A stretch of 39,348 bases of DNA. Origin: Alphaproteobacteria bacterium UBA1218 (GTDB taxonomy: Bacteria; Pseudomonadota; Alphaproteobacteria; Rs-D84). The position numbers and the translations under genes were made by a program. Every line of letters begins with the position of its first letter. The first letter of the stretch is position 1. The notes beneath the pieces are model-generated. The model did not search any database, had not been told where the DNA came from, and saw only the letters and a program-made list of their open reading frames with translations. Of this stretch, positions 39,034 through 39,348 are shown piece by piece. Location of the stretch: positions 1-39,348 of the forward strand of contig DBXG01000018.1 of NCBI GenBank assembly GCA_002309215.1, written 5' to 3'.

Positions 39034-39348
39034 ATGAAAAAAGTAGTTCTGTCAGTATTAGGACTTGGATTATTGGCTGGATGTTCTGGCTATGATTACT
39101 ATAAAACTGGTGTTCGTTATTATCAAGATGACGAAGATTGTATCTATTATTCACGCGAAAGCGGCAAGAAATTTGATTCAGATGTTCGTTCATTAAGAGA
39201 TGGTAAACGTATCGTATACCGTAATACACGTTGCTCTGATTTGTACAAGAAAGATACATTTGGTTATGGTGAACGCGAAGACAGACGCGCAATCGTTCCT
39301 GTGTCTGTTGAAGAAAAGCCAGCGCCAAGTTGTGGTTGTTCAAAATGT
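39034..39348 (+). CDS. Small lipoprotein, 3' end cut by the window edge
   Basis: Reading frame of 105 codons without stop, running off the end of the window. The leader MKKVVLSVLGLGLLAGC has a clear lipobox with lipidated Cys17. The mature part is polar and Tyr-rich (SGYDYYKTGVRYYQDD), has Cys at 36 and 66, and ends with a PAPSCGCSKC cluster that could bind metal or form disulfides. AAAGGAAA lies six bases before the ATG. No family was recognised. Lipid anchoring is secure; function is unknown. Orientation is the opposite of the adjacent aldolase gene. Confidence 0.78.
   Translation, partial: MKKVVLSVLGLGLLAGCSGYDYYKTGVRYYQDDEDCIYYSRESGKKFDSDVRSLRDGKRIVYRNTRCSDLYKKDTFGYGEREDRRAIVPVSVEEKPAPSCGCSKC

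Noticed and set aside
38927..39343. Minus-strand open frame of 138 codons
   Set aside because: It mirrors the lipoprotein gene on the plus strand, which has a lipobox, ribosome-binding site and promoter. The reverse frame has no recognisable features.

Overview
The window looks like a chromosomal segment of a low-GC, small-genome alphaproteobacterium. The case is inferred from gene content: an alphaproteobacterial-type ParE (residues GGTDEK...HHL near the N terminus), rpsT in the same neighbourhood as dnaA, a uvrC-pgsA pair, a GatCAB amidotransferase, and type IVb-pilus parts with a prepilin beginning G-RSMIEMIGVLA. Uncultured gut or host-associated RF32/Enterousia-like lineages would fit, but no marker rRNA is present, so this is a suggestion only. 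The standard code with TAA, TAG and TGA stops fits every gene.

Layout. 1-3820 (+): tRNA-Lys(CTT), a TatD-family hydrolase overlapping tcdA, a small outer-membrane beta-barrel, and an autotransporter-like surface protein. 3824-8589 (-): gatC-gatA-gatB-miaB, with tRNA-Phe(GAA) inserted antisense between gatA and gatB. 8629-9075 (+): ruvX, convergent with the next operon. 9072-13609 (-): hypothetical membrane-anchored protein, sufB, sufC, an unknown polytopic membrane protein and an AI-2E-family transporter. 13774-16330 (+): a two-gene type IVb pilus outer-membrane module (TcpQ-like protein and PilN-type secretin lipoprotein). 16392-19908: rpsT (-), then plsY, two lineage-specific secreted proteins and dprA (+). 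20215-24671 (+): a divergent dnaA followed by two overlapping genes for secreted proteins. 24732-26633 (-): an anchored Cys-rich protein and dnaJ. 26785-28749 (+): parE. 28795-31607 (-): an ankyrin protein bracketed by a duplicated terminator, pgsA and a compact uvrC. 31657-35184 (+): an orphan type IV prepilin, an RluC-family pseudouridine synthase and an AsmA-like protein. 35226-35774 (-): a small basic membrane protein. 35966-37775 (+): dnaN and efp. 37942-38883 (-): class II aldolase. 39034-end (+): the start of a lipoprotein gene.

How the genes fit together. Replication and repair genes (dnaA, dnaN, parE, ruvX, uvrC, dprA) and translation genes (gatCAB, miaB, efp, rpsT, rluC-like, tcdA, two tRNAs) dominate. 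Between them lies an envelope programme: a secretin and TcpQ-like partner, an unlinked prepilin, DprA (DNA processing during uptake), outer-membrane barrels, and five exported proteins I could not place in a known family (17438, 18262, 21625, 22551, 24732). Two of the five share short Cys motifs and glycine-rich helices, so they may form a lineage-specific envelope system. This is the best candidate for something undescribed.

The most notable individual observations are: a DnaA whose arginine-finger and sensor-2 positions appear to be replaced; a 36-bp direct repeat bracketing a complete ankyrin transcription unit; a secreted protein with Ile-x-x-Asn-Thr heptads like trimeric-adhesin stalks; a UvrC lacking the region between its UVR motif and nuclease core; and poly-G tracts in RNA-modification genes and next to a promoter. 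No CRISPR array, insertion sequence, prophage or rRNA was seen. Promoters were read by eye as -35/-10 pairs and are provisional.
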